A stretch of 64,000 nt of DNA from Methanosarcina sp. UBA289. Its GTDB lineage: Archaea > Halobacteriota > Methanosarcinia > Methanosarcinales > Methanosarcinaceae. Of the stretch, positions 45,608-54,216 are shown piece after piece. The notes under the pieces are model-generated. The model was not told the DNA's origin. It worked only from the letters and a program-made list of their open reading frames with translations, and ran no database searches. A program made the position numbers and the translations under genes. Numbering within the stretch: the first letter of the stretch is position 1; the number at the start of each line of letters is the position of its first letter. Where the stretch lies: positions 62,001-126,000 of the forward strand of contig DAKJ01000018.1 in the NCBI GenBank assembly GCA_002496565.1, given 5' to 3'.

Positions 45608-46492
45608 ATGATATTTCCTAATGAATATAAGAATGTGGGCGTAACAAAATCCTTCTGCCCGAACACTGAGGAGCCGATCTATTTCCTGACTGACTACCTG
45701 ATTACAGAAAGGGAAAATCCTCAGACAGGCAGCTGCGAATATGCAGTATATCACGTGAAGAAAAGCGGAGAGGAACTGCTCAGGAAAGTTGAATCTCTAG
45801 AAATGATAGCCTCAGGAGAAGAGGTTGTAAAATATGACAGGGAACTGAATATAAAAGATCGCACACTCCTGATCGAGACTTCAGAAAAACTCTGTACCGG
45901 CAAAGTGAACACAGTAATTTTTACGGGTATGGACAAGCACGTTACTTTTGTTCATGATCCTGATCTTTCAAGCATTCTTGATCTAGAAATACTTGACGTT
46001 GCTCCTCCTTATCCTTCCTGGCTTTCCCTCGTTGTTAGAAGGCTTGAAGCTAGTGGAGTTTTCGGGGATCTACAAATCAAGTTTACTGAAAAGATAATTG
46101 ACCTCAGGCGTTTCGAAGGAAAAAATACTGTTTTCCCATGCAGTGCGTCGGGACTGGAAGGCAAATGCCTGGATTCAGATGTACTCACAGAAAATGGACA
46201 CTTATTGGTAGGATGCGAGATTTCAAAGACTCTTTTTGAAATGCGTTTTCCTGAACTTGAGTATTCCTTTGTAAATATCTGTCCTTTCAAGTCCGAAATA
46301 GTTGTGCCCTCGAAATCGTTTATTACTCGCTGCTGCAGGTCTGAGAATTCTGGACTTGTAAAAATTTCGGGTTTTGAAGGAGCTGTAGTCCACTGGGGAG
46401 CATCGGAGTACCAGGTTGCTGAAGCTATCCGAAAACTCGTAAGCAAGCTTAGGCAGAGTTCAGAGGAACTAAACAGCCAAACGAAGGTATAA
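45608..46492 (+). CDS. Uncharacterised conserved-looking protein after leuD
   Basis: A 294-residue soluble protein that I do not recognise. It starts 24 bases after leuD, so it is probably co-transcribed. Visible features are a Cys near the start (VTKSFCPNTEEPIYFL), PPYPSWLSLVVRRLEASGVF, and several Cys late in the protein (NICPFKSEIVV, then TRCCRSENSGL), which might bind a metal or cofactor. No membrane segments. Link to leucine or coenzyme B synthesis rests only on position. Confidence 0.7.
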   Translation: MIFPNEYKNVGVTKSFCPNTEEPIYFLTDYLITERENPQTGSCEYAVYHVKKSGEELLRKVESLEMIASGEEVVKYDRELNIKDRTLLIETSEKLCTGKVNTVIFTGMDKHVTFVHDPDLSSILDLEILDVAPPYPSWLSLVVRRLEASGVFGDLQIKFTEKIIDLRRFEGKNTVFPCSASGLEGKCLDSDVLTENGHLLVGCEISKTLFEMRFPELEYSFVNICPFKSEIVVPSKSFITRCCRSENSGLVKISGFEGAVVHWGASEYQVAEAIRKLVSKLRQSSEELNSQTKV

Positions 46493-47066
46493 GAGTATTA
46501 ATAAAAATCCAATTACAAAACTATTAAATTTACTTAAGGGAAATTTGCACAGGTAAACTGATAATTTAAAATTGTCCTGTGCAAAATGTCCTGCTTATAT
46601 AGTACCTTTTGAGCAGTGATGCTGCCTGTTTCTATCTTCCTATTTCCATCAACTGTTGATGATAAACATCTAGGATAGAGTCACTCATAGAGGTCAGGTA
46701 ATAATGGTAAGCTTTTAAGTTTTTTGCCGCAAAACGTTCGCTTCAATGCGAACAGAGAATATTCACTGAATATTTGTCAGGAACCATCTTCTGTGAGAGA
46801 ATCTGAGTAACTTTGAGTATTAGATCTCTATGACTAAATTGTAAAAAATTTTTCTATATATACATACTTTTTTGTATTAAAAGTTGATTTTTTCTAAAAT
46901 TAGAAAATCTTATTATCTCGTAAAGACATAGTCTTAAATGATTGACCTGCAAGCGACACTCGTGAATTAAGGGGATTGAGGGGAACGTCAAAGATTTAAG
47001 TGACTTCATGAAATCGGAGGCAGGTAGCGGAGTACAAAATAAAATTAAGTCTGGGGGGTTAATGTT
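46493..47066. other. Intergenic spacer with two short hairpins
   Basis: CATCAACTGTTGATG (46647-46661) and GTTCGC-TTCAAT-GCGAAC (46736-46753) are perfect short hairpins. No gene is supported. The end carries GGGGGG, the ribosome binding site of the next gene. Confidence 0.4.
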
Positions 47067-47468
47067 ATGCTTTTGCTCATGCTTGCATGGCTTGTTGGAT
47101 TCTTTGCGGGGGTTATCTTGCTGAAGTTCGTGTTTATAATGGTTGCAGTGCGGGCTTCGCTTGCTTATAATACAGTTATCGGACGTAATATTCAGGAGAA
47201 ATATCAACAGGTGAACCTGGTACCTGATTGGGTTAAAACTTTCGCAGATGACAATATATACCAGCGCTATTCGCTTGATCCACTGCGTGTTGTAGAATAT
47301 CCGGCATTTTACAGAAAAGGCTTTAAGTTTTTTAATGGAAGTCAGTATAAATACGCTATTTCTTATGATGGCACCGGTAAGTACACTGTATATAGGAAAG
47401 AGATAGCAGGGATATCGGGTAATAAAACAAAAATAATGGTTGAAGAAAAATCTGAAATTAAGGTATGA
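47067..47468 (+). CDS. Small membrane-anchored protein
   Basis: A 133-residue protein. Residues about 1-30 are a hydrophobic segment (LLMLAWLVGFFAGVILLKFV), followed by a soluble domain rich in aromatic residues (YQRYSLDPLRVVEYPAFYRK, then YKYAISYDGTGKYTVYRKEI) that is likely beta-structured. Not recognised. ATG at 47067 has CTGGGGGG upstream. No partner genes are obvious. Confidence 0.6.
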   Translation: MLLLMLAWLVGFFAGVILLKFVFIMVAVRASLAYNTVIGRNIQEKYQQVNLVPDWVKTFADDNIYQRYSLDPLRVVEYPAFYRKGFKFFNGSQYKYAISYDGTGKYTVYRKEIAGISGNKTKIMVEEKSEIKV

Positions 47469-47815
47469 GCAGAATCAAGATATAAGCAGAGTGAAATTAT
47501 CCACGCCACGATTAAATTTAAACACTGTCCGTTCTAGTCTTTTTATGCAGACTTTATGCAGACTTTTTGAACTTAGTCTGCCTGCAGTTTGGCGAGGTCT
47601 GGCTGCTCCTGATCTCCCCCATATTATTTTTTGTCAGTAACCATAACGAAGACATAGTTTTAAATCTGATTGCAGATTTATTGGATCATCAAAAGAGGAA
47701 TAACCATGGTATATAGACATTTTGAGGGTTTCTATTTTCATATGTCCTCATGTGCTAAAGATTTCTAATTATCCCGAAAAATTTCATTATAAAACGAAAT
47801 TGGAGTAATCACTTA
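47469..47815. other. Intergenic spacer before mntP
   Basis: It contains a short direct repeat (ATGCAGACTTT twice near 47545-47566) and no supportable gene. I looked for a manganese riboswitch-like structure and could not identify one. Confidence 0.35.
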
Positions 47816-48376
47816 ATGTCCTTCCTGACTAATTTCCTTTTAGGAATCGGGCTTTCAATGGATGCATTTGCAGTTTCCATGTCCAGCAGTACCACAATAA
47901 GGCCTTTCAGGCTCAAGGATGCCCTAAAACTAGCTTCCTTTTTTGGAGGATTTCAAGCTTTAATGCCTGTGCTGGGCTGGCTTGGGGGGAGCGCAGTAAG
48001 CGGCTTTGTATCAAACTATGCTCCCTGGATTGCTTTTGGGCTTCTGGCCTTTATCGGAGGCAAAATGGTTTATGAGGCTCTTTACGGAGACCCTGATGGA
48101 AAGGTAAATTCCCTCAATTATTCGGTGCTTCTGGTGCTCGCAATCGCTACAAGTATAGACGCCCTTGCCGTGGGAATTAGCTTTGCCTTTCTCAACACGC
48201 CTATAATTGAACCTGCGATTATAATAGGCTGTGTGACCTTTTTCATGTCGTTCTGCGGAGCAATCCTGGGGTACAGAATAGGCCACTTCTTTGAGCACGA
48301 AGTCGAGATTATCGGAGGGCTGATCCTTATAGGGATAGGCGGGAAAATTCTCGCCGAACACCTGCTCTGGATCTGA
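47816..48376 (+). CDS. mntP: MntP-type manganese efflux pump
   Basis: A 186-residue membrane protein with six predicted helices in two homologous halves. Each half has the conserved Asp motif: GIGLSMDAFAVSMSS in the first and ATSIDALAVGISFAF in the second. MntP exports Mn2+ and protects against manganese excess. Length is typical. Start at ATG 47816 lacks a strong ribosome binding site, so it may come from a leaderless or short-leader transcript. Confidence 0.92.
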   Translation: MSFLTNFLLGIGLSMDAFAVSMSSSTTIRPFRLKDALKLASFFGGFQALMPVLGWLGGSAVSGFVSNYAPWIAFGLLAFIGGKMVYEALYGDPDGKVNSLNYSVLLVLAIATSIDALAVGISFAFLNTPIIEPAIIIGCVTFFMSFCGAILGYRIGHFFEHEVEIIGGLILIGIGGKILAEHLLWI

Positions 48377-48441
48377 GAGGCCCCTAAAAAACCTCAAAAG
48401 TTACGCCAGATTCATATACCTAAACTATAGATGCAGTTAAT

Positions 48442-49434
48442 ATGAAACTGGCTGTAATCGAAGGTGATGGGATAGGCAGGGAGGTAATCCCTGCAGCTGT
48501 CAAAGTTCTTGATGCTTTTGGGCTTGAGTTTGAGAAAGTGCCCCTGGAGCTTGGCTATACACGGTGGGAAAGGACAGGGACTTCAATATCAAATGATGAT
48601 TTGGAAATCATAAAAGAGTGTGATGCAGTTCTTTTTGGGGCAATCACCACAGTGCCTGACCCTAATTACAAAAGCGTGCTCCTGACTATCCGAAAGGAAC
48701 TTGATCTGTATGCCAATATCAGGCCTGTTAAACCCCTTCCCGGCATAACCGGAATCACCGGGAAAAATAATTTCGATTTTATTATTGTCAGGGAAAACAC
48801 CGAAGGGTTGTATTCTGGGATTGAGGAAATAGGACCCGACCTCTCCTGGACGAAGAGAGTCGTCACCCGGAAAGGCTCCGAGAGGATTGCAGAATATGCC
48901 TGTAAGCTCGCAAAGAAAAGGAAAAATAAGCTGACCATTGTCCATAAATCCAATGTCCTGAAATCAGACAAGCTTTTCCTCGATGTTTGCAGTCAAACCG
49001 CTAGCACTAACGGTGTAGAATATGGGGATATGTTAGTTGATTCGATGGCTTATAACCTTATGATGCACCCTGAAAGGTATGATATCGTAGTTACGACGAA
49101 CCTCTTTGGAGACATTTTGAGTGATATGTGTGCAGCGCTTGTAGGAAGTCTCGGTCTTGTCCCGAGTGCAAATATAGGAAATAAATATGCCTTCTTCGAG
49201 CCTGTACATGGTAGCGCGCCCGATATTGCCGGAAAGGGCATTGCAAATCCGCTTGCTGCAATCCTCTGTGTAAAGATGCTGCTGGAATGGATGGGAGAAA
49301 CTCGAGCTCAAATTATCGATGAGGCAATAGCCCACGTAATTCAAAAGAGAATTATCACTCCTGACTTGGGAGGAACGGCCAGCACAATGGAAGTCGGAAA
49401 CGCGGTTGCAGAATATGTGAGAAATAGTATATAA
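48442..49434 (+). CDS. leuB: 3-isopropylmalate / isohomocitrate dehydrogenase
   Basis: A 330-residue NAD-dependent beta-decarboxylating dehydrogenase. IEGDGIGREVIPAAVKVLDA at the N-terminus, IVRENTEGLYSGIE at the substrate site, YGDMLVDSMAYNLMMHPERY with the catalytic Asp and TTNLFGDILSD, and FEPVHGSAPDIAGKGIANP for NAD binding. The VRENTEGLYSG form is common to archaeal LeuB and AksF, so leucine, isoleucine or coenzyme B synthesis are all possible. It lies 3 kb after leuD with mntP between. Confidence 0.9.
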   Translation: MKLAVIEGDGIGREVIPAAVKVLDAFGLEFEKVPLELGYTRWERTGTSISNDDLEIIKECDAVLFGAITTVPDPNYKSVLLTIRKELDLYANIRPVKPLPGITGITGKNNFDFIIVRENTEGLYSGIEEIGPDLSWTKRVVTRKGSERIAEYACKLAKKRKNKLTIVHKSNVLKSDKLFLDVCSQTASTNGVEYGDMLVDSMAYNLMMHPERYDIVVTTNLFGDILSDMCAALVGSLGLVPSANIGNKYAFFEPVHGSAPDIAGKGIANPLAAILCVKMLLEWMGETRAQIIDEAIAHVIQKRIITPDLGGTASTMEVGNAVAEYVRNSI

Positions 49435-49597
49435 AAGAACTAATGCAGTTCAATCTAGTAAAGAAGCTCAACCGAAAAAATTTGATCGGCTTCCTGCCAG
49501 AGGAGAGTTTTTAACGTTTTAATCCCCTTTCTATAATAAGCGCAGTTACATTTTTATCAAAAATGACTGCACTTAAACTCTAATTTATCGCTAATGA

Positions 49598-50230
49598 ATG
49601 GGGGGTTTCATTCTGCGCCAATTTTTTGATGTCTCATTACCTATTACAGAAGAAATGGTTGTATCTCCGGGAAAGCCGGAGCCTTCTATTCAGAGGTATG
49701 CCTCTGTCCCGAAGGATAAGGTAAACGAGTCTATTCTGACTTTGGGAAGTCATACAGGCACTCATGTAGAATCCAGATTGCACCTTCGGGATGGAAAAGA
49801 AGGAGTTGCTGACCTGCCTCTTGATCACTTTTATGGAAAGTGCAGGGTTTTTGATCTCACGCTGGTAGAAAGTGAAATTCACAGGCAGGACCTTGAAGAG
49901 TTTGAAATAGGGCCTGAAGGGATAGTACTTCTCAAGACTAGGAACTCGGCACTTGGTTACGTGAAGTTCCTTGAGAATTACGTGCACCTTAAAATGGATG
50001 CAGCTGAATACCTCGTCAATGCCGGAATTAAAACCCTGGGATTTGACTACTTGAGCGTTAAAAAACCTGAAGGGGACGATGAGGTCCGTGAACTACTTAT
50101 AAATAATACAACTTTGTTTCTAGGACTCAATCTTACCGGTATCCACGAAGGAGAATATACATTCATAGGTCTGCCTCTTCGTATAGATACGGATGGAGCA
50201 CCGGCAAGAGTGATACTTGTTAGAGAATAA
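49598..50230 (+). CDS. Cyclase-family metal-dependent hydrolase (kynurenine formamidase-like)
   Basis: A protein of about 210 residues. FDVSLPITEEMVVSPGKPEP at the N-terminus and the metal-binding signature LGSHTGTHVESRLHL, with FGLDYLSV-like GFDYLSVKKPEGDD later, place it in the cyclase/arylformamidase family. The signature normally reads HTGTHxD; here Glu replaces Asp. The start is uncertain: ATG at 49598 directly precedes GGGGGG, which looks like a ribosome binding site itself, so translation may begin a few codons later at a non-standard codon. The substrate is unknown. Confidence 0.8.
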   Translation: MGGFILRQFFDVSLPITEEMVVSPGKPEPSIQRYASVPKDKVNESILTLGSHTGTHVESRLHLRDGKEGVADLPLDHFYGKCRVFDLTLVESEIHRQDLEEFEIGPEGIVLLKTRNSALGYVKFLENYVHLKMDAAEYLVNAGIKTLGFDYLSVKKPEGDDEVRELLINNTTLFLGLNLTGIHEGEYTFIGLPLRIDTDGAPARVILVRE

Positions 50231-50402
50231 TATACTTCAGAATAAAGGCCAAGAAAGGCAGTAAATAATAATTAGAGCGGATATCAAAAAGAGTTAGAAG
50301 GGCAACTTTCCGGTTTCAAGAAGTCCTTCCGGTTTATTTTTGCCTTTCAGTTCCTATTTTTAATTTTTAGCTTTTAAGTTGTTTTTCGTACTTACCTAAA
50401 AA

Positions 50403-50531
50403 TTATTCCTTTCTTCCAAACTTTCTTTTCCCTACCTGATTTCTCTGGAATGTTTGCTTATATTCTCTAAAAAGTTCAAAATGCTCATAGTAATGGGCTC
50501 TTTCGATAATATCTTCAAAAAACTTGTCCAT
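50403..50531 (-). CDS. Tiny protein with the IERAxYYExFE motif (copy A)
   Basis: A 42-residue protein. ATG at 50531 follows TTTGGGGG at good spacing. The N-terminal half MDKFFEDIIERAHYYEHFEL is an amphipathic helix, and the C-terminus is basic (QVGKRKFGRKE). It is clearly related to the tiny protein at 50924-51061, with matches at IERA, YYE, FE and R in the same positions. Function unknown. The conserved Tyr-Tyr-Glu face suggests a binding surface. Confidence 0.65.
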   Translation of the reverse strand: MDKFFEDIIERAHYYEHFELFREYKQTFQRNQVGKRKFGRKE

Positions 50532-50923
50532 GTTGATTCCCCCAAATCCATATGATATTTATCTCTCATAGTTATAAATATTTGTCACTGAAGAAGCAAA
50601 TATTTCAAAAAATAGTTTTAAATATCAACCTTGAAGTTTACCTAATGGAGTTGGAATAGAACTTACAGGCTGAAATGGAACCGGTTGAAAAGTGAGTTTC
50701 TCTCCGCCTTTAATTTCTGTGGATCTCTGTAATTATTTTTCAACATAACTAATTTTTTTGATTTTTCATAAAACCTTTGTTCTTGAGATTTACATCTCAG
50801 TTACCTGTTCTTGAAACTTACTTCTCAACGCTCCAGTTCTTTATAGATTTTGCAACTTTTTAATTCGCAGCTTTTTCTAATGTTAATCGATCTACTTTCA
50901 GATGTCAGTCAACAAATCCTATT
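50532..50923. other. Spacer between the tiny paralogues
   Basis: AT-rich with pyrimidine runs. Repeats of the type CTTGAGATTTACATCTCAGTTACC and CTTGAAACTTACTTCTCAACG are seen near 50784-50836 in loosely duplicated form. No gene is supported. Confidence 0.3.
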
Positions 50924-51061
50924 TTATAGACTCATTGCTGGAGTCTTTAATTTAAGTGCAGGCACATCTCCAAAGTACTCTGAGTAATTTATGTTTCTGT
51001 AACTTTCAAACTGCTCATAATACTGGGCACGCTCAATCAATCCTTTGAATATTTCCTCCAT
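50924..51061 (-). CDS. Tiny protein with the IERAxYYExFE motif (copy B)
   Basis: A 45-residue protein. ATG at 51061 follows GGGAATAGAGGTG. MEEIFKGLIERAQYYEQFES aligns without gaps to the start of copy A (50403-50531), then the two diverge: this one continues YRNINYSEYFGDVPALKLKT and is not basic. Two such frames in tandem, each with a good ribosome binding site and sharing protein rather than just DNA similarity, support real genes. Confidence 0.65.
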   Translation of the reverse strand: MEEIFKGLIERAQYYEQFESYRNINYSEYFGDVPALKLKTPAMSL

Positions 51062-51263
51062 TGTATTCACCTCTATTCCCAAAAACTACTTCAGTACTTA
51101 TTAATCTCAGCCTAGCAGGGTGAAAGTATTTTTTGCAGGAAATCCAGTAAAAATTCCAGTCTATATGACTATCAAGGCTGAAAACCTTTACCGAGATTTT
51201 CAAAAAAATAGAGAATATTAAAAAGAAGAAAATATTAAAAGGAGAGCTTGGATAAAATAGTTA

Positions 51264-51640
51264 TTAATGCTTTTTGTGGCGGCTGCAAGCTACTCTCCTA
51301 GCTTTCTGTATATCATCAGTTCTTTTCATATGGTCTGTGTTTTTTACCTGCAGTCCGTATTCCAGGAAGTAGCCGTTTGTTGGAAAGAGCGTATTATTAA
51401 AAGTGGATGAACCTGCTACATAAAGCATCTCTTTTATGATATGACTTCCTAAGGCTTTCCCGAAGATTCAGCAGTTCTATCTCCATGCAGACAGCCCAGA
51501 CAGGCTTCAGCAATCTCTTTTACATTTATTTCTGTGCTCCCTACATGGTATCATTGTCACAAGCACTTTTTCCTCTACCCCTCAAAGGTCACGATCTATA
51601 AGCCTCAAAGCTCTTCGGCAGATTATGCTTCCATATTACC
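51264..51640 (-). pseudogene. Decayed protein-coding gene
   Basis: Three consecutive minus-strand frames join into one protein-like sequence if about two frameshifts and one stop are corrected: first a piece reading ICRRALRLIDRDL, stop, GVEEKVLVTMI; then HVGSTEINVKEIAEACLGCL continuing HGDRTAESSGK; then ALGSHIIKEMLYVAGSSTF, ending with NGYFLEYGLQVKNTDHMKR and RVACSRHKKH. No family is recognised. A CLGCLH (C-x2-C-x-H) group might have bound a metal or heme. Confidence 0.35.
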
Positions 51641-51657
51641 CGTAATTCTTCTAGATT

Positions 51658-52164
51658 TTAGGTCTGCATCCGGAACCTGGTAATATCCTCCAGGAAGCCA
51701 TCAATTAACTCATAATGGCCCCTTTCATAGCCAGCCAGCATTTCGAAGAAATTTCTCAGGCTATCGTCTTCAACCCTTTTTGCGACCTCAGAATAGAAAT
51801 CCTCGCTTTTTCTCTCGTGTCTCAGGGCTGCAACAAGGATGCCAGCATCCCCAAGTGTGATCTCTCCACCTTTTATGCGACCTATATCAAACTCAGGGGT
51901 GAAGGACTGACCACTTGGAATTTCCGTACTTATTACGGGTAAATGTTTCTTATTCCGGTATTCTTCAAGGTAGCTAAGATGCTTTACTTCTTCATTTGCC
52001 AAGTACTCATAGAGTTCCTTAAATTTCGGCCGGTCCATTAAAGCGGCTTTACTCAGGTAGAAGTCCCTCGCTTCTTTCTCTCTCTCGATTGCTAAAGCTA
52101 CGGCTTCTTCAATTCCTTTAAGATTTTCTACTTCCTCTATTACATTTTGATATGCACTTTTCAC
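51658..52164 (-). CDS. Ferritin-like (rubrerythrin-type) diiron protein
   Basis: A 168-residue four-helix bundle protein. The metal ligands fall in the expected helices: EREKEARDFYL, NEEVKHLSYLEEY (ExxH), RHERKSEDFY and YERGHYELIDGFL (ExxH). There is no rubredoxin domain, so it is a stand-alone ferritin-like domain, of a kind linked to peroxide or oxygen protection in anaerobes. It follows the AfpA and Isf genes on the same strand, which fits a redox-stress setting. Confidence 0.85.
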   Translation of the reverse strand: MKSAYQNVIEEVENLKGIEEAVALAIEREKEARDFYLSKAALMDRPKFKELYEYLANEEVKHLSYLEEYRNKKHLPVISTEIPSGQSFTPEFDIGRIKGGEITLGDAGILVAALRHERKSEDFYSEVAKRVEDDSLRNFFEMLAGYERGHYELIDGFLEDITRFRMQT

Positions 52165-52208
52165 AACTTTACCCCCTCTGATTTCTTATATCTTCAAATA
52201 CACCATCT

Positions 52209-52847
52209 TTAGAGTTTCCCGATTTCTTCTTTAATTTTCTTTTTCTTTCGTTCTTTCACCTTAAGGATTATATCTTCAGAAGGTCGCTCAAGCCCGAATA
52301 TATCATAAATCTCGTAGGGACTTGCAAGCACAGTGATATTTTCCATCTGTGCAAGTTTTTCTGAGTTTGTAACATCTACTTCGCGCATACTAAGTTCAAA
52401 AGCTCTACCGCTAGGTGCAGAGGTTTTTACGCTCCCTCTTTTCTGGTCTACAGGCAGGATAAAAATAGGTGTTTCTCCTTTTGCAGTCTGAGAGACTGCG
52501 TTTGTAACAAGGGTATCTGCAATCCCGTATACGATTTTTGCTACGGTATTGGCAGTTGCCGGGGCTATCAATAGGAAATCGTAGTATCCCATCTGTAGCG
52601 GGCCTGCAATAAATGGAGAGTTAGGGCCTGCATCCACCTTGAAATTAGGAAAATCTTTCTGGATTTTATCCCAGAGGTGATACCACTTCATTACAGTCTC
52701 GCCCTCTTTGGAGAGAAAAACCATTGCTTCAACATTTGTTCGGCTCTTAATGTCTACCAGAATGCTATAGGTCTCAATCATCTGGTCTCCAGAACCTGTT
52801 ATTCCCCATGCTATTCGCTTTATATTCTTATTTAATGGTTCTACCAA
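52209..52847 (-). CDS. afpA: Archaeoflavoprotein AfpA
   Basis: A 212-residue flavoprotein of the HFCD/AfpA family. RIAWGITGSGDQMIETYSIL and the segments LLIAPATANTVAKIVYGIAD and PIFILPVDQKRG are conserved FMN-site blocks. In Archaeoglobus, AfpA takes electrons from ferredoxin and passes them to the iron-sulfur flavoprotein Isf. An Isf-type gene lies 92 bases upstream on the same strand, so this pair probably acts together. The Lys-rich C-terminus (KVKERKKKKIKEE) is variable. Confidence 0.88.
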   Translation of the reverse strand: MVEPLNKNIKRIAWGITGSGDQMIETYSILVDIKSRTNVEAMVFLSKEGETVMKWYHLWDKIQKDFPNFKVDAGPNSPFIAGPLQMGYYDFLLIAPATANTVAKIVYGIADTLVTNAVSQTAKGETPIFILPVDQKRGSVKTSAPSGRAFELSMREVDVTNSEKLAQMENITVLASPYEIYDIFGLERPSEDIILKVKERKKKKIKEEIGKL

Positions 52848-52939
52848 AATTATTCCCCCTTAAAAGTTCTGTCAAATCATGGATTTATTTCTCTTCTGAT
52901 TAAACTGAGTCCTGAAAATTCGTCCTTCCAAAGTTTATG

Positions 52940-53623
52940 TTATTTGCCTTCCTCTTTTGGCGTTTCAGAGGGTTGTAGTTCGGATTTTATTTCTGGAGTA
53001 GCTTTTTTTATAATTTGAGTTGTTTGGACAAGCTTCTTTAGTGTCCTTCTAAGACTTCTCATGCCTTCGGAATCTTCTGAAACTCCTTCTGTCCCTTTGT
53101 CTTTCGACCAGAATGTCCCTCCCAGGTTGGCTCCGAAAGAGCCTCCTCCCACAGGTATCATTTCGTTGATTACATAAAAGTTGAGGATAGCCTGAATTGC
53201 CAGTTCCTGTCCTCCAATCCTGTCTCCTCCATCCGCAATGCCCATTCCGACTTTATTCAAAAAAACCTTTGGGTCTTTGGCAACTACGGCTCTGCATCTG
53301 TCCATTATTGTTTTGGTTTGAGCACTCAATGTTCCCTGATAAACCGGAGTTCCAATAATCCAGGCATCTGCCCAGATCATTTTGTCATAGAGCTCGGCTG
53401 AAATATCATCTTTGTGAATGCAGCCTTCCTTTGTCCTTATACAGAAGTCACAGTGGATGCAAAAGTTCAGCTTTTTCCCTTTGGACGAAAAGTAATCGGT
53501 TTCTGCGCCATATTTCTCCTCTGCAATCTTCAACGCTTCCCGGACCAGAAAATCAGTTGCCATATTCCTGGGACTTCCGGATATTCCGAGAATCCGTATC
53601 GGTTTGGCTTCGGTTTCTTGCAT
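52940..53623 (-). CDS. isf: Iron-sulfur flavoprotein (Isf family)
   Basis: A 227-residue FMN protein of the flavodoxin-like fold. ILGISGSPRNMATDFLVREA binds FMN phosphate. A compact cysteine motif, Cys55, Cys58, Cys61 and Cys68 (CIHCDFCIRTKEGC), holds a [4Fe-4S] cluster as in Methanosarcina Isf, which reduces O2 and H2O2. GTPVYQGTLSAQTKTIMDR is the second FMN loop. The C-terminal tail is polar and Pro/Glu-rich. It is first in a run of three redox genes (isf, afpA, ferritin-like) on the minus strand. Confidence 0.9.
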   Translation of the reverse strand: MQETEAKPIRILGISGSPRNMATDFLVREALKIAEEKYGAETDYFSSKGKKLNFCIHCDFCIRTKEGCIHKDDISAELYDKMIWADAWIIGTPVYQGTLSAQTKTIMDRCRAVVAKDPKVFLNKVGMGIADGGDRIGGQELAIQAILNFYVINEMIPVGGGSFGANLGGTFWSKDKGTEGVSEDSEGMRSLRRTLKKLVQTTQIIKKATPEIKSELQPSETPKEEGK

Positions 53624-54216
53624 GTCCCCCTCCGAATTATAAGTAAAAATTAATTATATGCAAATATGTCTTTATACTGGTACGTTTTTCGGGCAAATAA
53701 TTTTATCCCTGAATAAATTTATACTTAATCTTTTAATTTTTACTATTTATACTTTAAGCTTATGTGAACACTAGGGAAAAGAAGTAGATAATCTAAGTCT
53801 CAAGAATAGATCTATTCTTTGTGTAAATTGCCATGTCAATCAAGGTATGTTGAAGGCTCTTTCACCGAGAAGTTAATCTATATATTCATAAAGCTGACGT
53901 ATTATAAATTCCGAAAACTGGCCGACTTGGTATTTCCTGAAATATTGGCTATAAAACGCGATACACATCAGAAAATGAAAATAAGTATTATGCAGTTTCA
54001 TAAAATACGTTGTTTAGACACAATGCATGGTTCGAAAAAGGAGCATTACAAGAAATACTGTTAATGGTAATGTAAAAAGCCAGAAATCTTTATAATTATG
54101 TAAACCTAGAAATTCACGTAAAATAGCTAATTTTTAACTTCTGATCCAAAGACATAGAAAATAAATTGGTTAAATCCCAGTTAACGAACTGAGAGTTTTC
54201 CAATAAATAAAACTTC
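53624..54216. other. Intergenic spacer
   Basis: AT-rich spacer between two minus-strand genes. A plus-strand frame at 53819-54064 is open for 81 codons but lacks a ribosome binding site and any family likeness, and I do not accept it as a gene. The start region holds the isf promoter, which I cannot place with confidence. Confidence 0.35.

Noticed and set aside
46854..47207. Minus-strand frame overlapping the small membrane protein gene at 47067
   Set aside because: It overlaps a gene with a good ribosome binding site, has no site of its own and resembles an antisense shadow.
53819..54064. Plus-strand frame of 81 codons in the spacer upstream of isf
   Set aside because: No ribosome binding site, no recognisable motif and poor composition; chance open frame or old remnant.
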